DNA from: Opisthocomus hoazin
Taxonomy: Eukaryota > Chordata > Aves > Opisthocomiformes > Opisthocomidae
Direction: 5' to 3'
Assembly: GCF_030867145.1 (NCBI RefSeq)
Contig: NC_134434.1
Coordinates: forward strand, 2,976,001 to 3,040,000
Length of the DNA stretch: 64,000 nucleotides
Shown here one piece after another: positions 55,801 to 64,000 of this stretch. The notes beneath the pieces are model-generated. The model was not told the origin of the DNA, ran no database searches, and saw nothing but the letters and a program-made list of their open reading frames with translations. The translations under genes and the position numbers were made by a program. The number at the start of each line of letters is the position of its first letter. The stretch's first letter is position 1.

Positions 55801-58450
55801 CTTCAAAACTGTTTCTTCATTCACAACAGAACATGATCCCTTAAAAGAAGGTCCAATGTGATATTTGTGTCACTGAGATAAAATAAGAAATCAGTAAGGA
55901 ATATCATCAGTGAACAGAAATACATAAAACATTTTTGAACTGGGTTTTGCGTATAAGTGGAAATAGCCCTGATCTGACTTACTCTTTTTCTTTAGGACAT
56001 GTTTGATCCTCACGGCTGGTCAGAGGATTCGTATTATGAGGCACTAGGTAATTCCAGGAAATCTTTTTTTTTTTTTTTTTTTTTGTCCTAACTTAGCTTT
56101 TTGTGTTTGTAGTTAATTAAACTGCATGAGAGTCTTCACTTCCTTTATAAATGAGAAGTCATCACATGCTGCTCTTTTGACTACTTCATTCTAGTTCGAT
56201 GTGCCTGAATGTTATTGATGCTTCATCAGTCTGGAAAACCTTTTCATTTGAATTGGTTCTTCAGTGTTTTCGTCTTTAAATCATTAGTGCAGTAATGCTT
56301 TGATTAAAAAGCAGTAGTTAGTTTCATGGCAGTTTTATGTTCTATACACAATTTGAAGTTTTTGGTTGCTTGTGATGGGAAGTATGTGTGTGATTTTTAC
56401 TGTTCCTAGTGCTTCTTGTAACTTTTGATCTTTCTCAGCTAAAGCCCAGAAGATTGAAATGGACAAACTGGAGAAGGCCAAGAAGGAACGCACAAAGGTA
56501 GTTATTCAAAACCAAAAGAGACAGAGATACAGGGCTTTTGTTTGTTTCTCTGCTGAATTTCATTTTGTTGCTTTGCTGTTTCTTATGAACTGTGCTCTGT
56601 GCTAATACTGTTTGGTTTTCCCTGTTCTGTCCTTTCTTCTTGCATGTCTTTTTCCAAGCTGCACAGATTAAGTTGTTTGCCCTTCCTTATAGGCCCATTT
56701 CTCTAGGTTGTTTATTCCACTGGGTTTCTTCTGTTTTGTCAGTATTTTTAAACCAGAGCTCTTAAAATAGTATTCAGTAAGCCAGACACAGGCAAGATAA
56801 TGCATAATTCTTATTTACAGCCCAGAAAGAACACAGGCAGGCTTTGGAAGATTTTATTCCTGTCCTTCGGTGGTGTTGCCTTTAAGCTAGTGGCTGGCAT
56901 TAGAAAACTGTCTAATGTTAGAGATTGCCACCTAACCTTGCAGGAGGCTCCTTCCATATTCGGTATGTGGAGGTATTTTTTTCTTGCAGTGCAAGCTGTG
57001 TCTTGCTCCTTGTTTAGTTTTTTGCACGGTAACCCAGGTATCTGATTACGTCCTTGCCCATATCTGCAGTTTTGAAAATATGAGACTGCGTGCTGTTGTG
57101 GCTCTTGTTGCTAGGTTTCCTGCTGTGATGCAGGATGTAAATCAAGCAGGTAGGGACTTGTCTTGCATGTTTCTTAAAGGAAAAAGAACGGGAACGTCTG
57201 ACTGTAAATACATTTTTTGACCAGGATCTATCCTTTCTCAGCTATATCAAATTCATATGCTTATACCAGTTAACAAACCCATTTTTATTGTATCTGACTT
57301 AGGAGCTGGGTTGCAGGAGTCCTTAATCATCGTGACTTCGGTACACTTTGGCCTGAGGTCTGCATTTTTCTTCCTGCGTGACAGTCAGCTCGGAGGCCAA
57401 TGTCTTACGTGACGTTAAAGCTGTTCTTATAAACACAGAGAAGCGATATGGGTTAAAAAAAGACTATGTGTATTACCATTTCATTTTTATCTTCTCCCCT
57501 TTCTCCTGTGTGTCTCTCCCTTCCCAGATTGAATTTGTGACTGGCACTAAAAAGGGTACCACAACAAGCGCTGCTTCTACAACAACCACAACAGCCAGTA
57601 CCACTGTGGGAGGTAAAGAACAGCTGTGATTGTATCTGTTAAGCTGCAGAAATTCTGGGATTAGTGCTTCCTGGAAACCCTGAAGGCTCCTTATTGATTG
57701 TGTATATATTGCAAGAAGGTGTTTCTTCTAGGGGCTGACGGACTAGCTGTCCTCTAGTCCCTATATCCCATGGCTGTCCATCTGGAATGAAAGACTAGGG
57801 ACAGGTGGGATAGTGAAGAGATTTATTAGTGGGTCAAACCTGCTGATGTCTATGTTTGTAGAGTATTCTTGGGACTGATGCATCTCAAGAGATTTGGAAA
57901 GACTGAAAATCGTTCGCCTGCCGTTGAAACTGGGAGGAAGGGAGAAAAAACGTTGGAGGCGGAGTGTGTCCTGTGCTGTACCTGAGCAACTGAGATATGT
58001 GGGCTCTGTTAAATATGCTTTGGGGTAGGGAGTGAACCTGTCTCCCGTTTGGCTGGAATTCGAGTGTGGTGTTACTTCGACTCTTGAGCTATGAAGTTGT
58101 GTTTCCTCCTCAGTGTTTACTGCCAGTGCATGCTGGAATTAACGTGAGGGAAAGTTGTCTAGTCAAGCAGTGGTGTATTAAGAGTTGTCAAGATAGGGTG
58201 TTAAGAAGAGGTCGCTGACCTGCAACATAATGCTAATCCTTGTTTGCTTGATCTAATCAAATTCACAGATGCCCAGAAGAGGAAGAGCAAGTGGGACTCG
58301 GCCATCCCTGTAACAACAATAGCTCAGCCCACCATCCTCACCACCACTGCAACGCTGCCAGGCGTTGTCACCGTGACAACCAGCGCAAGTGGATCCAAAA
58401 CTACAGTCATATCAGCTGTGGGCACCATCGTGAAAAAGGCAAAGCAGTGA
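28694..58450 (+). CDS. SAP30BP: SAP30BP (HCNGP), SAP30-binding protein / splicing factor
   Basis: CDS is join(28694..28808, 28941..29050, 31930..31977, 45673..45715, 52268..52356, 54892..54983, 55444..55504, 55996..56047, 56439..56497, 57528..57612, 58269..58450), 936 nt, 311 aa; human is 308 aa. An acidic Ser/Asp/Glu-rich N-terminus (1-95) precedes the HCNGP core (about 110-210: SFSERVRNMSPDEIKIPPEP, NYIIQRKKEFRNP, DPHGWSEDSYYEAL). A Lys/Glu helix (204-223), a Thr-rich linker, KRKSKWDS at 255-262 and a Thr/Val-rich tail ending KKAKQ follow. The nuclear protein binds the SAP30 co-repressor subunit and, with RBM17, supports splicing of some short introns. KRKSKWDS resembles a UHM-ligand motif (basic residues before W260). 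All junctions keep phase. The ATG at 28694 matches the human N-terminus, although the frame is open upstream to 28346. Confidence 0.97.
28941..29050 (+). CDS. SAP30BP: SAP30BP exon 2
   Basis: 110 nt, residues 39-75. Encodes EKGGLVSVAYGDDDFTLLEG and DEDGYEEEDDENSRQS. Acceptor TTCCTCTTTAG, donor TCA|GTAAGT. Intron 1 before it is only 132 bp and stays open in frame. Confidence 0.97.
29051..31929 (+). other. SAP30BP: SAP30BP intron 2
   Basis: 2.9 kb. No repeat or RNA gene recognised. The open frames (for example 31304-31654) lack homology. Confidence 0.7.
31930..31977 (+). CDS. SAP30BP: SAP30BP exon 3
   Basis: 48 nt, residues 76-91 (EDDDSETEKPEAGDLK), phase 0 at both ends. Acceptor CTTGTCTTGTAG, donor AAG|GTATTT. 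The first 12 residues equal human. Confidence 0.95.
33478..33715 (+). other. Poly(A)-tailed segment: possible retrocopy or cryptic terminal exon
   Basis: A 68-codon frame (33478-33684) ends in TAA, followed at once by ATTAAA (33685-33690), ten bases, and then A15 (33701-33715), laid out like the 3' end of a reverse-transcribed mRNA. The end of the frame (EEKIHMAVEQCFC, KALVSRLHCAVGTLQELKK) looks protein-like but I do not recognise it. A splice acceptor (CTACTGTCTAG, end 33535) gives the alternative of a cryptic 3'-terminal exon of SAP30BP. Chance is also possible. Confidence 0.2.
34545..34571. repeat. Perfect 11-bp inverted repeat with 5-nt loop
   Basis: CAAATCACAGG (34545-34555), loop TTTGT, then CCTGTGATTTG (34561-34571). 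No conserved RNA class recognised. Confidence 0.85.
39565..39617 (+). repeat. A-rich low-complexity tract
   Basis: About 53 bp of A runs interrupted by single or double G, in SAP30BP intron 3. Confidence 0.9.
40785..40809 (+). repeat. (GT)4(AC)4 palindrome followed by a C run
   Basis: GTGTGTGTACACACAC at 40785-40800 is a perfect 16-bp palindrome, followed by a run of C. Confidence 0.8.
44635..44682. repeat. AT-rich overlapping inverted repeats
   Basis: TTGAATAT (44635-44642) pairs with ATATTCAA (44658-44665). TAACATATTCA (44654-44664) pairs perfectly with TGAATATGTTA (44672-44682). The arms compete, so two alternative hairpins are possible. Confidence 0.75.
45673..45715 (+). CDS. SAP30BP: SAP30BP exon 4
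   Basis: 43 nt, residues 92-105 plus one base. EFSELEKRDPQELV; human has EAEKRDPQELV at the same place, so the first residues diverge. Acceptor CCTCCTCCCAG, donor GTTG|GTAAGT. Confidence 0.93.
45716..52267 (+). other. SAP30BP: SAP30BP intron 4 (6.6 kb)
   Basis: It contains one short reverse CR1 end. The many short open frames show no homology. Confidence 0.7.
46295..46343 (-). mobile_element. CR1 LINE 3'-terminal remnant, reverse
   Basis: TCATAGAATCATAGGTTGGA, then AAAGACCTCTAAGATCATTAAG. This is the well-known CR1 3' end read in reverse. Confidence 0.88.
52268..52356 (+). CDS. SAP30BP: SAP30BP exon 5 (start of HCNGP core)
   Basis: 89 nt, residues 106-135: ASFSERVRNMSPDEIKIPPE, then PPGRCSNHLQ. 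Matches human throughout. Acceptor CTCTCTACAG, donor CAG|GTTGGT. Confidence 0.98.
52357..54891 (+). other. SAP30BP: SAP30BP intron 5
   Basis: 2.5 kb. Nothing recognisable beyond short homopolymers. Confidence 0.7.
54892..54983 (+). CDS. SAP30BP: SAP30BP exon 6
   Basis: 92 nt, residues 136-165 plus two bases: DKIQKLYERKIKEGMDMNYI, IQRKKEFRNP. Acceptor TCTCCCTTAG, donor CAG|GTGAGC. Confidence 0.98.
54984..55443 (+). other. SAP30BP: SAP30BP intron 6
   Basis: 460 bp, ordinary GT-AG intron, nothing else seen. Confidence 0.8.
55444..55504 (+). CDS. SAP30BP: SAP30BP exon 7
   Basis: 61 nt, residues 166-186: SIYEKLIQFCSIDELGTNYP, then K. Differs from human only at S/A in this stretch. Acceptor CCTTTGCAG, donor AAG|GTGAGG. 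Confidence 0.98.
55505..55995 (+). other. SAP30BP: SAP30BP intron 7
   Basis: 491 bp, nothing notable. Confidence 0.8.
55996..56047 (+). CDS. SAP30BP: SAP30BP exon 8
   Basis: 52 nt, residues 187-203 plus one base: DMFDPHGWSEDSYYEAL. Acceptor TTTTCTTTAG, donor CTAG|GTAATT, a weaker donor with a T21 tract close behind. Confidence 0.97.
56064..56084 (+). repeat. T21 homopolymer 16 nt after the exon 8 donor
   Basis: Twenty-one T immediately downstream of the SAP30BP exon 8 donor, on the sense strand. Confidence 0.92.
56439..56497 (+). CDS. SAP30BP: SAP30BP exon 9
   Basis: 59 nt, residues 204-223: AKAQKIEMDKLEKAKKERTK, a charged helix. Acceptor TTTCTCAG, donor AAG|GTAGTT. Confidence 0.97.
56498..57527 (+). 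other. SAP30BP: SAP30BP intron 9
   Basis: 1.03 kb, no exon or repeat recognised; the two plus frames at 56800-57220 are unsupported. Confidence 0.75.
57528..57612 (+). CDS. SAP30BP: SAP30BP exon 10 (Thr-rich)
   Basis: 85 nt, residues 224-251 plus one base: IEFVTGTKKGTTTSAAST, then a Thr run and ASTTVG. Acceptor CTCCCTTCCCAG, donor GGAG|GTAAAG. Confidence 0.96.
57613..58268 (+). other. SAP30BP: SAP30BP intron 10
   Basis: 656 bp, nothing recognisable. Confidence 0.8.
58269..58450 (+). CDS. SAP30BP: SAP30BP exon 11, last coding exon
   Basis: 182 nt, residues 252-311 and stop TGA at 58448-58450. It contains KRKSKWDS (58277-58300) and the tail VISAVGTIVKKAKQ. Acceptor AAATTCACAG. Confidence 0.98.
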
Positions 58451-58736
58451 CTGGTGTGCTGGGCCTGGATTTTTTGACCTGACTGTCATTGAAGCCTTTG
58501 TTCTCAGAAGGGAGGGGTAGCTTTTGCCTTTGGTAAAAAGATGACAAGATGCTTTGTAACAGACCACGGTTCCCGTTTGGGAGAATGGGGGCAGGAGCAG
58601 GCATTCCAGCTGTGTGCCCGCAGGAACGGACCTCTGCCAAAAATGCCTCTGTCTTTTCTTGCTGTGGGAAGAACCAGTCTGCATGTGTTGCGCTGGAGGA
58701 AGGTGGCATCTGAAGACAGCTTATAAAAGTTAGCCT

Positions 58737-58742
58737 ATTAAA
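58737..58742 (+). terminator. SAP30BP: Proximal polyadenylation signal of SAP30BP
   Basis: ATTAAA about 290 nt after the stop, followed by GT-rich sequence (TTGTGTTAGGTTTGTC) like a downstream element. Confidence 0.55.
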
Positions 58743-59610
58743 TTATTGTGTTAGGTTTGTCTTTCCTACTTGCAAGTGTGGAGGGGGGGGAAGGCAGGTA
58801 GTGAAGGAATATCAGTATTCCCCTTGGATATTCCAGGTCACGCTCAAAGGCTGCTAGCAGCTTGTGATACGTCCCTTCCTCGCATATGCTCAGTTCCAAG
58901 GGAATTAAAGCAGAGACAGCTGGTCAGTGTCCACTTTCAAGTGGGTAGCAGAGACTTGAAGCAGTCTGCATCTGTGAATGTAGACTCACTCTTTGCTAAA
59001 GTACTGACATCTGTACCCGTGTGCATATCTGTGTAGATCTTGGTGACCGCGTGTGAAATAGTTCAACTATTGAGGAAACCGTGCTGAAATGGTCTTGTGA
59101 CCATCTTGCAGGGATGGAGATTGCTATGCAGAACCCATAAGCTGTAGAGGTTTGATTTGTGAACTCATTTGCAGAGTCCTGTGTGGAAAACTCTGCCCTT
59201 GCCATGGAATGAGATTGGACAGCAGATAAGCAGAGGAGAGCGTCAGATCTTGATTGTGACATTGTCCATCTTTGTACTAGATAGTGATGTAGTGTGAAAT
59301 GCACACCTGGCAGTTATTGCTTGCTCCACTGTTGTGAAAAAAGAGTATTTTCAGTTGAAAATTTTATTGTATAAATCTTCTTACCTGTGTAGCAAAAAAA
59401 TTATTATAAAAATGGAAAAGTCTTTAAGAAAAACCCAGGTGTAATTCATGTGTCTGCATTTCTCATCTCGGTGAGGGAGAATCAGTATTCACCTGTTGTG
59501 CTTCAGGTTACAGATACCATGAAGTGAGTATGTAATAATTCCGTGGGGCTGGCATGAAGGTGTTTTCACATTATGGATTTTTTTTAAATCTCAAACGCGG
59601 GAGGGGAAAA

Positions 59611-59616
59611 AATAAA
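59611..59616 (+). terminator. SAP30BP: Distal polyadenylation signal of SAP30BP
   Basis: AATAAA followed within about 30 nt by TG-rich sequence (TTTTGATTGGAGATATTTGT). Confidence 0.4.
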
Positions 59617-59640
59617 TTGAGGCATTAAACTGGTTTTGAT

Positions 59641-62600
59641 TGGAGATATTTGTGTTGTAGAGGATGTTCTGAAGTGGTTGGTAACTCAGCTATTCTTAAT
59701 GCTCATTTTTTCAAACCTGTTCCTGCATCTTAAACTTCTTGGAAAGATACTGTCTAGTAGTAGCACCTGGGTCTTTGATAAAATCATCTACAGAGGCCAG
59801 TCTCCTACAACGGAGCTCAAGAGCAAATGAAGTGGTTTGCTCGTTGTTTTGATGTGAGTGGGATAAATCGCTTGAATGGTTCCATTTGTGTAGAGAAACT
59901 TGGACTTATTATTCTTTGCAGTGGTCATTCCAGATTATTTACGTAGTCTTTAATTCTTAGATTATGATTTTTCAGAGTAAATTTTTTTGTTTTCCGTTGT
60001 TTTAAGTTACATTTTTACCTAGAGTCTGTTTTTTCTAGTGCATAAGCAGTGATAGGAGAGGATAAGAGGATAGGAGCAGTGATAGGAGAGGAGATCAACA
60101 AAAGCGTAAGTATCTTAGAATTCAGTGTTGCTTTTTCAGGTTTTTATATACTTTATGTCCCTCCTGATCCTGGCTTTGCATTTATGGAGACACAAGGAAG
60201 AAACAAGAGGTTGGTTTCCTGCTTTTAAATAATTTTAAAATGTGTTAAACGCTTTGTCTTAGCAGTCATCTTAGCTTTAAAAAAAAATCATCTGTGTATC
60301 CAGGAATGTGCATGGGGGAGAAACCAGGGGACCAATGAGACTGCCGTGTGGGAAAATGGGGAGATGGTGAAATTGCTGTGGTTTTTCAAGCAATGAAATA
60401 CTGAAAGACATGAAAATAGCAAGATGCAAACATCTCTTCTGTTAAATTACTCTGCGTTGGGCTTCTGACTTGATTCCTGCAAACCTGAACTTCATCCTCA
60501 TCCGATGGAAGATGGTAACAGCTCCCTTGGCGGAGGAGTATCTTCTGTTTTGGGACTGTTACGCACTCTGCAGAGGATGACACATTTCATCGTGACTGTT
60601 CAAGGTGTTTCTTTCCTTGGCTTGAAGACCAGAGTTTAAAGAGCTTTCAGGGGGTTCTTTTAAAGGCCAAGCATGTACTTCTGGTGGGAAATACAACCCA
60701 TTAGGTAGCTTTGCAGCTCCATGAGGTGACTGTCTAGACAGTCTTGTACAATTCCAGCCTGTTTAAAACTTATATGGTATAAATACATATTTTAAAGTCC
60801 TCCTGAACAACACATGGATGAAGGTATAACAGTGAAACTGCAGCAAAGTGGGCACCAGCTGCTGCAGTTTCTCTCAGACTTTGGATTGATGACAAACTTT
60901 GGGCACCAGCAGGATGGCTGCAGTTGTCTACCCCCGTGATTAGGGGTGGGAGGTGTGTCTGGGCTTGCCATTCCTCTAACGAGTATCCGTAATATGTGTG
61001 CTCTGAGCAAGTCTGAAGCTGAGTGAGATGGAATATCTCGGTGGGATGTGTGCCAGTACACAGAAATGCAGCCTTAGTGCCAGAGGTAACTGGTAACTCT
61101 GATGGTAAACGCCAAGTGGGAGAGTCTGAGGAGAATGCATTAATTTAACCAAACTTACAGATTAAGTAAATTATAATGGAAACTATTTTGTGCCCTTTGT
61201 AAGAACTGACTGTCTTTTGCCTCATTTCTTACAAGTCCTTGTAAAGATGGATCAGAATTGATCACTCCATCTCCCGCTAGACAAAAAAACCCTTGCAGAT
61301 GTAGTTTGTTTTCAGACTGTTTGCACTGCTGTGATGTGAAACTCCTTGCTGACTCTTGCTTCTGCTGGGTTTCTCACTTTCTGTAGTAATTTGGAAAGAC
61401 TGTCTCCTATGGAAGTGAATAACCTACATCTGACTGATAGTGCAGTAAAAGTAATTCTTGATCCTAACTAGGAACAACTGTGCTAGATGAATTAGCTTGA
61501 TCACAAGGAAATATTATTTATACACCTAGTTAAGCATGTCAGCACTTGTATGCCCTGCCATATCGGGGCAGAGGACAGGTGAAGGAAACAGTATGTGATT
61601 TTTTTTTTTTGAAAGCTGCTATCAGAGTGCAGCTGAACTTGGAAGAGAGTTTGCAGGAAGAGAAAAGAACTTGATTAAAAAAATGAATAAAATAAGAAAG
61701 TGCCATCTGCAGCTGTGGCTGTGAAGCTGGCTCCAGCCTGCTGCTTGGCACCTGACACAGGGCAACTGCTGAAGTTCTTGGGGATGAATCATTTAACTAC
61801 AGAAGCTACTGGACGCTGTTTAAATGCGTCCTATTCATATCAGACATCCTGGCACCCCACCCGTTCCTCTTCCATGCACTCTCTTCCTTCTTGCTTTGCA
61901 GTATCCGTGGTCGTTCCAAACCTCTGGATTTCTCTGCAGACTTTATGGCCAGAGCTAGGAAACGCTGCTCGCTTAGCTCCTGCCTTGCTGCGGCAGGCAG
62001 GGAGTGACACTGCCCAGCACCTCCGGAGCAACAGGACAGTGCAGATCAGCAGGGCTTGACGATGCTACGTAGAGGAATAAGGAGAAATCTTTCTAAATCT
62101 CCCTCTGCCAAAGCATGCTGAGCAGAGATGGCCGAGGGGCCCCTGGAGCAGCAGCAGCTCGCAAACTCCGGCAGTAACAGGCTCTGCAAGAGACCTGGCT
62201 GAACTGGGCTGTGCTCTGGCAGCCAGCACCTGAGCGCTCAAGACTGGAGTGTTTGCTATCCACAGCGGAGAAAGCAACTCAGAAAGATGCATGATTTAGG
62301 GTTGGGTTTGTTTTTTCCTCCTCTCCCCTTTCTAAAAGCTGGAGTGGAGATGCCAACCATTGTATAACAAACCTGCAGCCGGTACAATAGCTCGCTGCTC
62401 TGGTTTATCCTGCGTGTTGCTATCGGAAGCAATAGAGGGACACAGGCTGGAAACTGCAGTTCTAGGAAAAAGCCTCTTTCCTACCTCTGAGAACATGATC
62501 GCGCAGGTTGGTGGCTGGCACTCGGCTGCCGTCAGTCCGTGCACCAGAGGAAGGCTGGACGGAGCTTCAGGTGCGCGAGAGCGATGTCCTGAGGGAAAAG

Positions 62601-64000
62601 GACCCTCTCTTGGCCCACGAAGCCACTGCCCGCAGCCCTCGAGCGGGAGGTTTGACTAGTTTGTGGGTTAGAAATCTGTATGGCTGCGATCGCACCAGGG
62701 CTGTGTGACGGCTCCTGAGCGCGGGAGGGCCGCGGAGACCCGCTGAGTGTTGAAGTGCCTGTGTTTCAAATGGCCCCCAAGAACTGCAAGCCACGTCTGA
62801 GCTGCTCTAGTGCAAACTCAGCTGAAAGGTTCTTTGTGCTGCTGCTGCAGCAGCGATTGCTCGGGCTGCGCTTCTGACTCCTAAAAGCTGTAGATACTCC
62901 TTTTTACCTCTCCTGTCGAGGGGAGACTAACTACCTACGAGGGCAAAACCAGTCCCATTTTTATTATCCCTTACTCTGAGACTTACAGGCTCATGCTTCT
63001 TGAAAACCACAAGCTTCTCTCTGCTTACCGCCTTTGTAAGCATGGCTGTCTCCTAGGTTTGTCCTGGGTGAAGCTCCACGTTCGAGTGCGTCCCCGCCAC
63101 GCCAGGCTGCTCAGCGGAGGGAGTAGGGCTGCCGTGATGAAGTCATCCTTGGCAGAGCTGGCTCTGCTCTCACCCTCCCTTCTGAAGTCTCTTCTCCCAC
63201 CTCCATGCCCTGAGGTGTTGATTTTCTTTCCCATTTGCTTGTTGTGATTTAGAGATCTGTCCTCCTTTGATGCTGTTGTGGGAAGGGATTTTGTGTGTTC
63301 AGGACTTGCTTTTATTTTCTGTCTGGCTGGGTGCTGCCTAACCAAAGGAGCAGGTGGGGAGGGGCAGCCCTTGCCAGCCCCACCTCAAACCGTAAACTGT
63401 GAGCACCTGAAGCTATGTTTTAGTTGGATTGCTGCTCTACTGTCAGTTTTATGGGAGTTATTTGCTGAGACTGGAAAAAAAAAAAAGAAGAAAAGAAAGT
63501 CTTCCTTGCCAAGGCTTTGCTGAAGACACAGTGGGGTCTAGCAGCGTGGAGGGGATTGCTTCAGCCGGCGTCCGGCCAGCCGACACCTGTGCAAGCTCCT
63601 TTCCAGCTCCTTTTCGTTGCAGGGGAGAAGGAGTTGTGTCTTTCTGCGGAGCCCCTCAAACAGATAAAGTTATCAAGGGGCATGGGCTGCTCACTCCTCT
63701 TAAATGCTGTGAACCCAGGAAAGCCCAGAGCTGTTACCTCCAGAGAAAGAGATGCTTTGCAGTAGGGATCTCCAAATAAATTGCTGTCAAGGTGCGAGAC
63801 CGGAGAAGGGGCAGTGAGGTTCTACCAAAGTCTCTTCTTCCTTTTGGGGAATACTTCCAGCGTATTCACGCGTCGCTCTTACAGAGTAGTTCTCCATCTC
63901 CGAGCCTTGCCGTGCGCTGTTCCTCTGACTGTTTATATTCAGCTTCCTTCCTTCTGTTCTAAGCGAGAACCATGGACACCGATGACTTCCAATATTTAGT
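59641..64000. other. Intergenic, no gene recognised
   Basis: In human the next gene is ITGB4, on the same strand. No ITGB4 exon or signal-peptide exon was seen here. DNA from about 61.9 kb on is somewhat richer in GC, but I see no clear CpG-island promoter. Open frames (for example 62360-62659, 62993-63247, 63429-63779) lack conserved motifs. Confidence 0.5.
60045..60092. repeat. Imperfect tandem repeat, 30-bp period
   Basis: AGCAGTGATAGGAGAGGA occurs at 60045-60062 and identically at 60075-60092, with related purine-rich sequence between. Confidence 0.85.

Larger units (their letters stand above)
58451..59640 (+). other. SAP30BP: SAP30BP 3' UTR (probable extent)
   Basis: Noncoding, with ATTAAA at 58737-58742 (near end) and AATAAA at 59611-59616 (far end) as candidate polyadenylation signals. 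AU-rich sequence near 59340-59420 fits a UTR. Confidence 0.55.

Noticed and set aside
59641..64000. Possible first exon of ITGB4
   Set aside because: Expected from human gene order, but no signal-peptide exon or cysteine-rich exon was seen.

Overview
The window is vertebrate nuclear DNA, very probably from a bird. It carries short truncated CR1 LINE 3' ends on both strands, ending in the typical (TGATTCT)-like terminus, and the coding exons match vertebrate families with bird-like divergence from human. The gene set and order are RECQL5 with SMIM5 and SMIM6 nested in it, then SAP30BP. This is the order known from human 17q25, so the block is conserved synteny rather than a new locus. All genes are split by GT-AG introns, and most long open frames in the window are non-coding.

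Layout. 1-1.2 kb: a minus-strand open frame with a hydrophobic stretch (unproven), a small tandem repeat and a CR1 fragment. 1.2-2.0 kb: a CpG-rich island with a plus-strand splice donor, the likely promoter and untranslated first exon of SMIM5. 10.0-11.7 kb: the two coding exons of SMIM5 (82 aa). 17.3-17.5 kb: the single coding exon of SMIM6/endoregulin (61 aa). 19.9-28.1 kb, minus strand: seven coding exons of RECQL5, giving residues 1-409 with the complete helicase core. Its later exons (zinc-binding and C-terminal parts) were not found and should lie left of the window, so both SMIM genes sit antisense inside RECQL5 intron 7. 28.07-28.69 kb: a 629-bp CpG-rich head-to-head promoter shared by RECQL5 and SAP30BP, with CRE, ETS, RFX-like and YY1-like sites. 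28.7-58.5 kb, plus strand: eleven coding exons of SAP30BP (311 aa), complete. 58.5-64 kb: SAP30BP 3' UTR and then sequence without a recognisable gene. ITGB4, the next gene in human, was not seen.

The genes do not form a pathway. RECQL5 is a genome-maintenance helicase linked to RNA polymerase II. SAP30BP is a nuclear co-repressor and splicing factor. SMIM5 and SMIM6 are single-pass membrane micropeptides. The shared RECQL5/SAP30BP promoter and the nested, opposite-strand micropeptides are the main organisational features.

The most useful second-look items are: the frame-preserving, stop-free 132-bp intron 1 of SAP30BP; a stop codon created exactly at the RECQL5 exon-7 donor, which would give a RecQ5-alpha-like product; an upstream ORF overlapping the SAP30BP start; a poly(A)-tailed segment in SAP30BP intron 3; and an 11-bp perfect hairpin in the same intron. 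I found no convincing evidence of a wholly new biological system.
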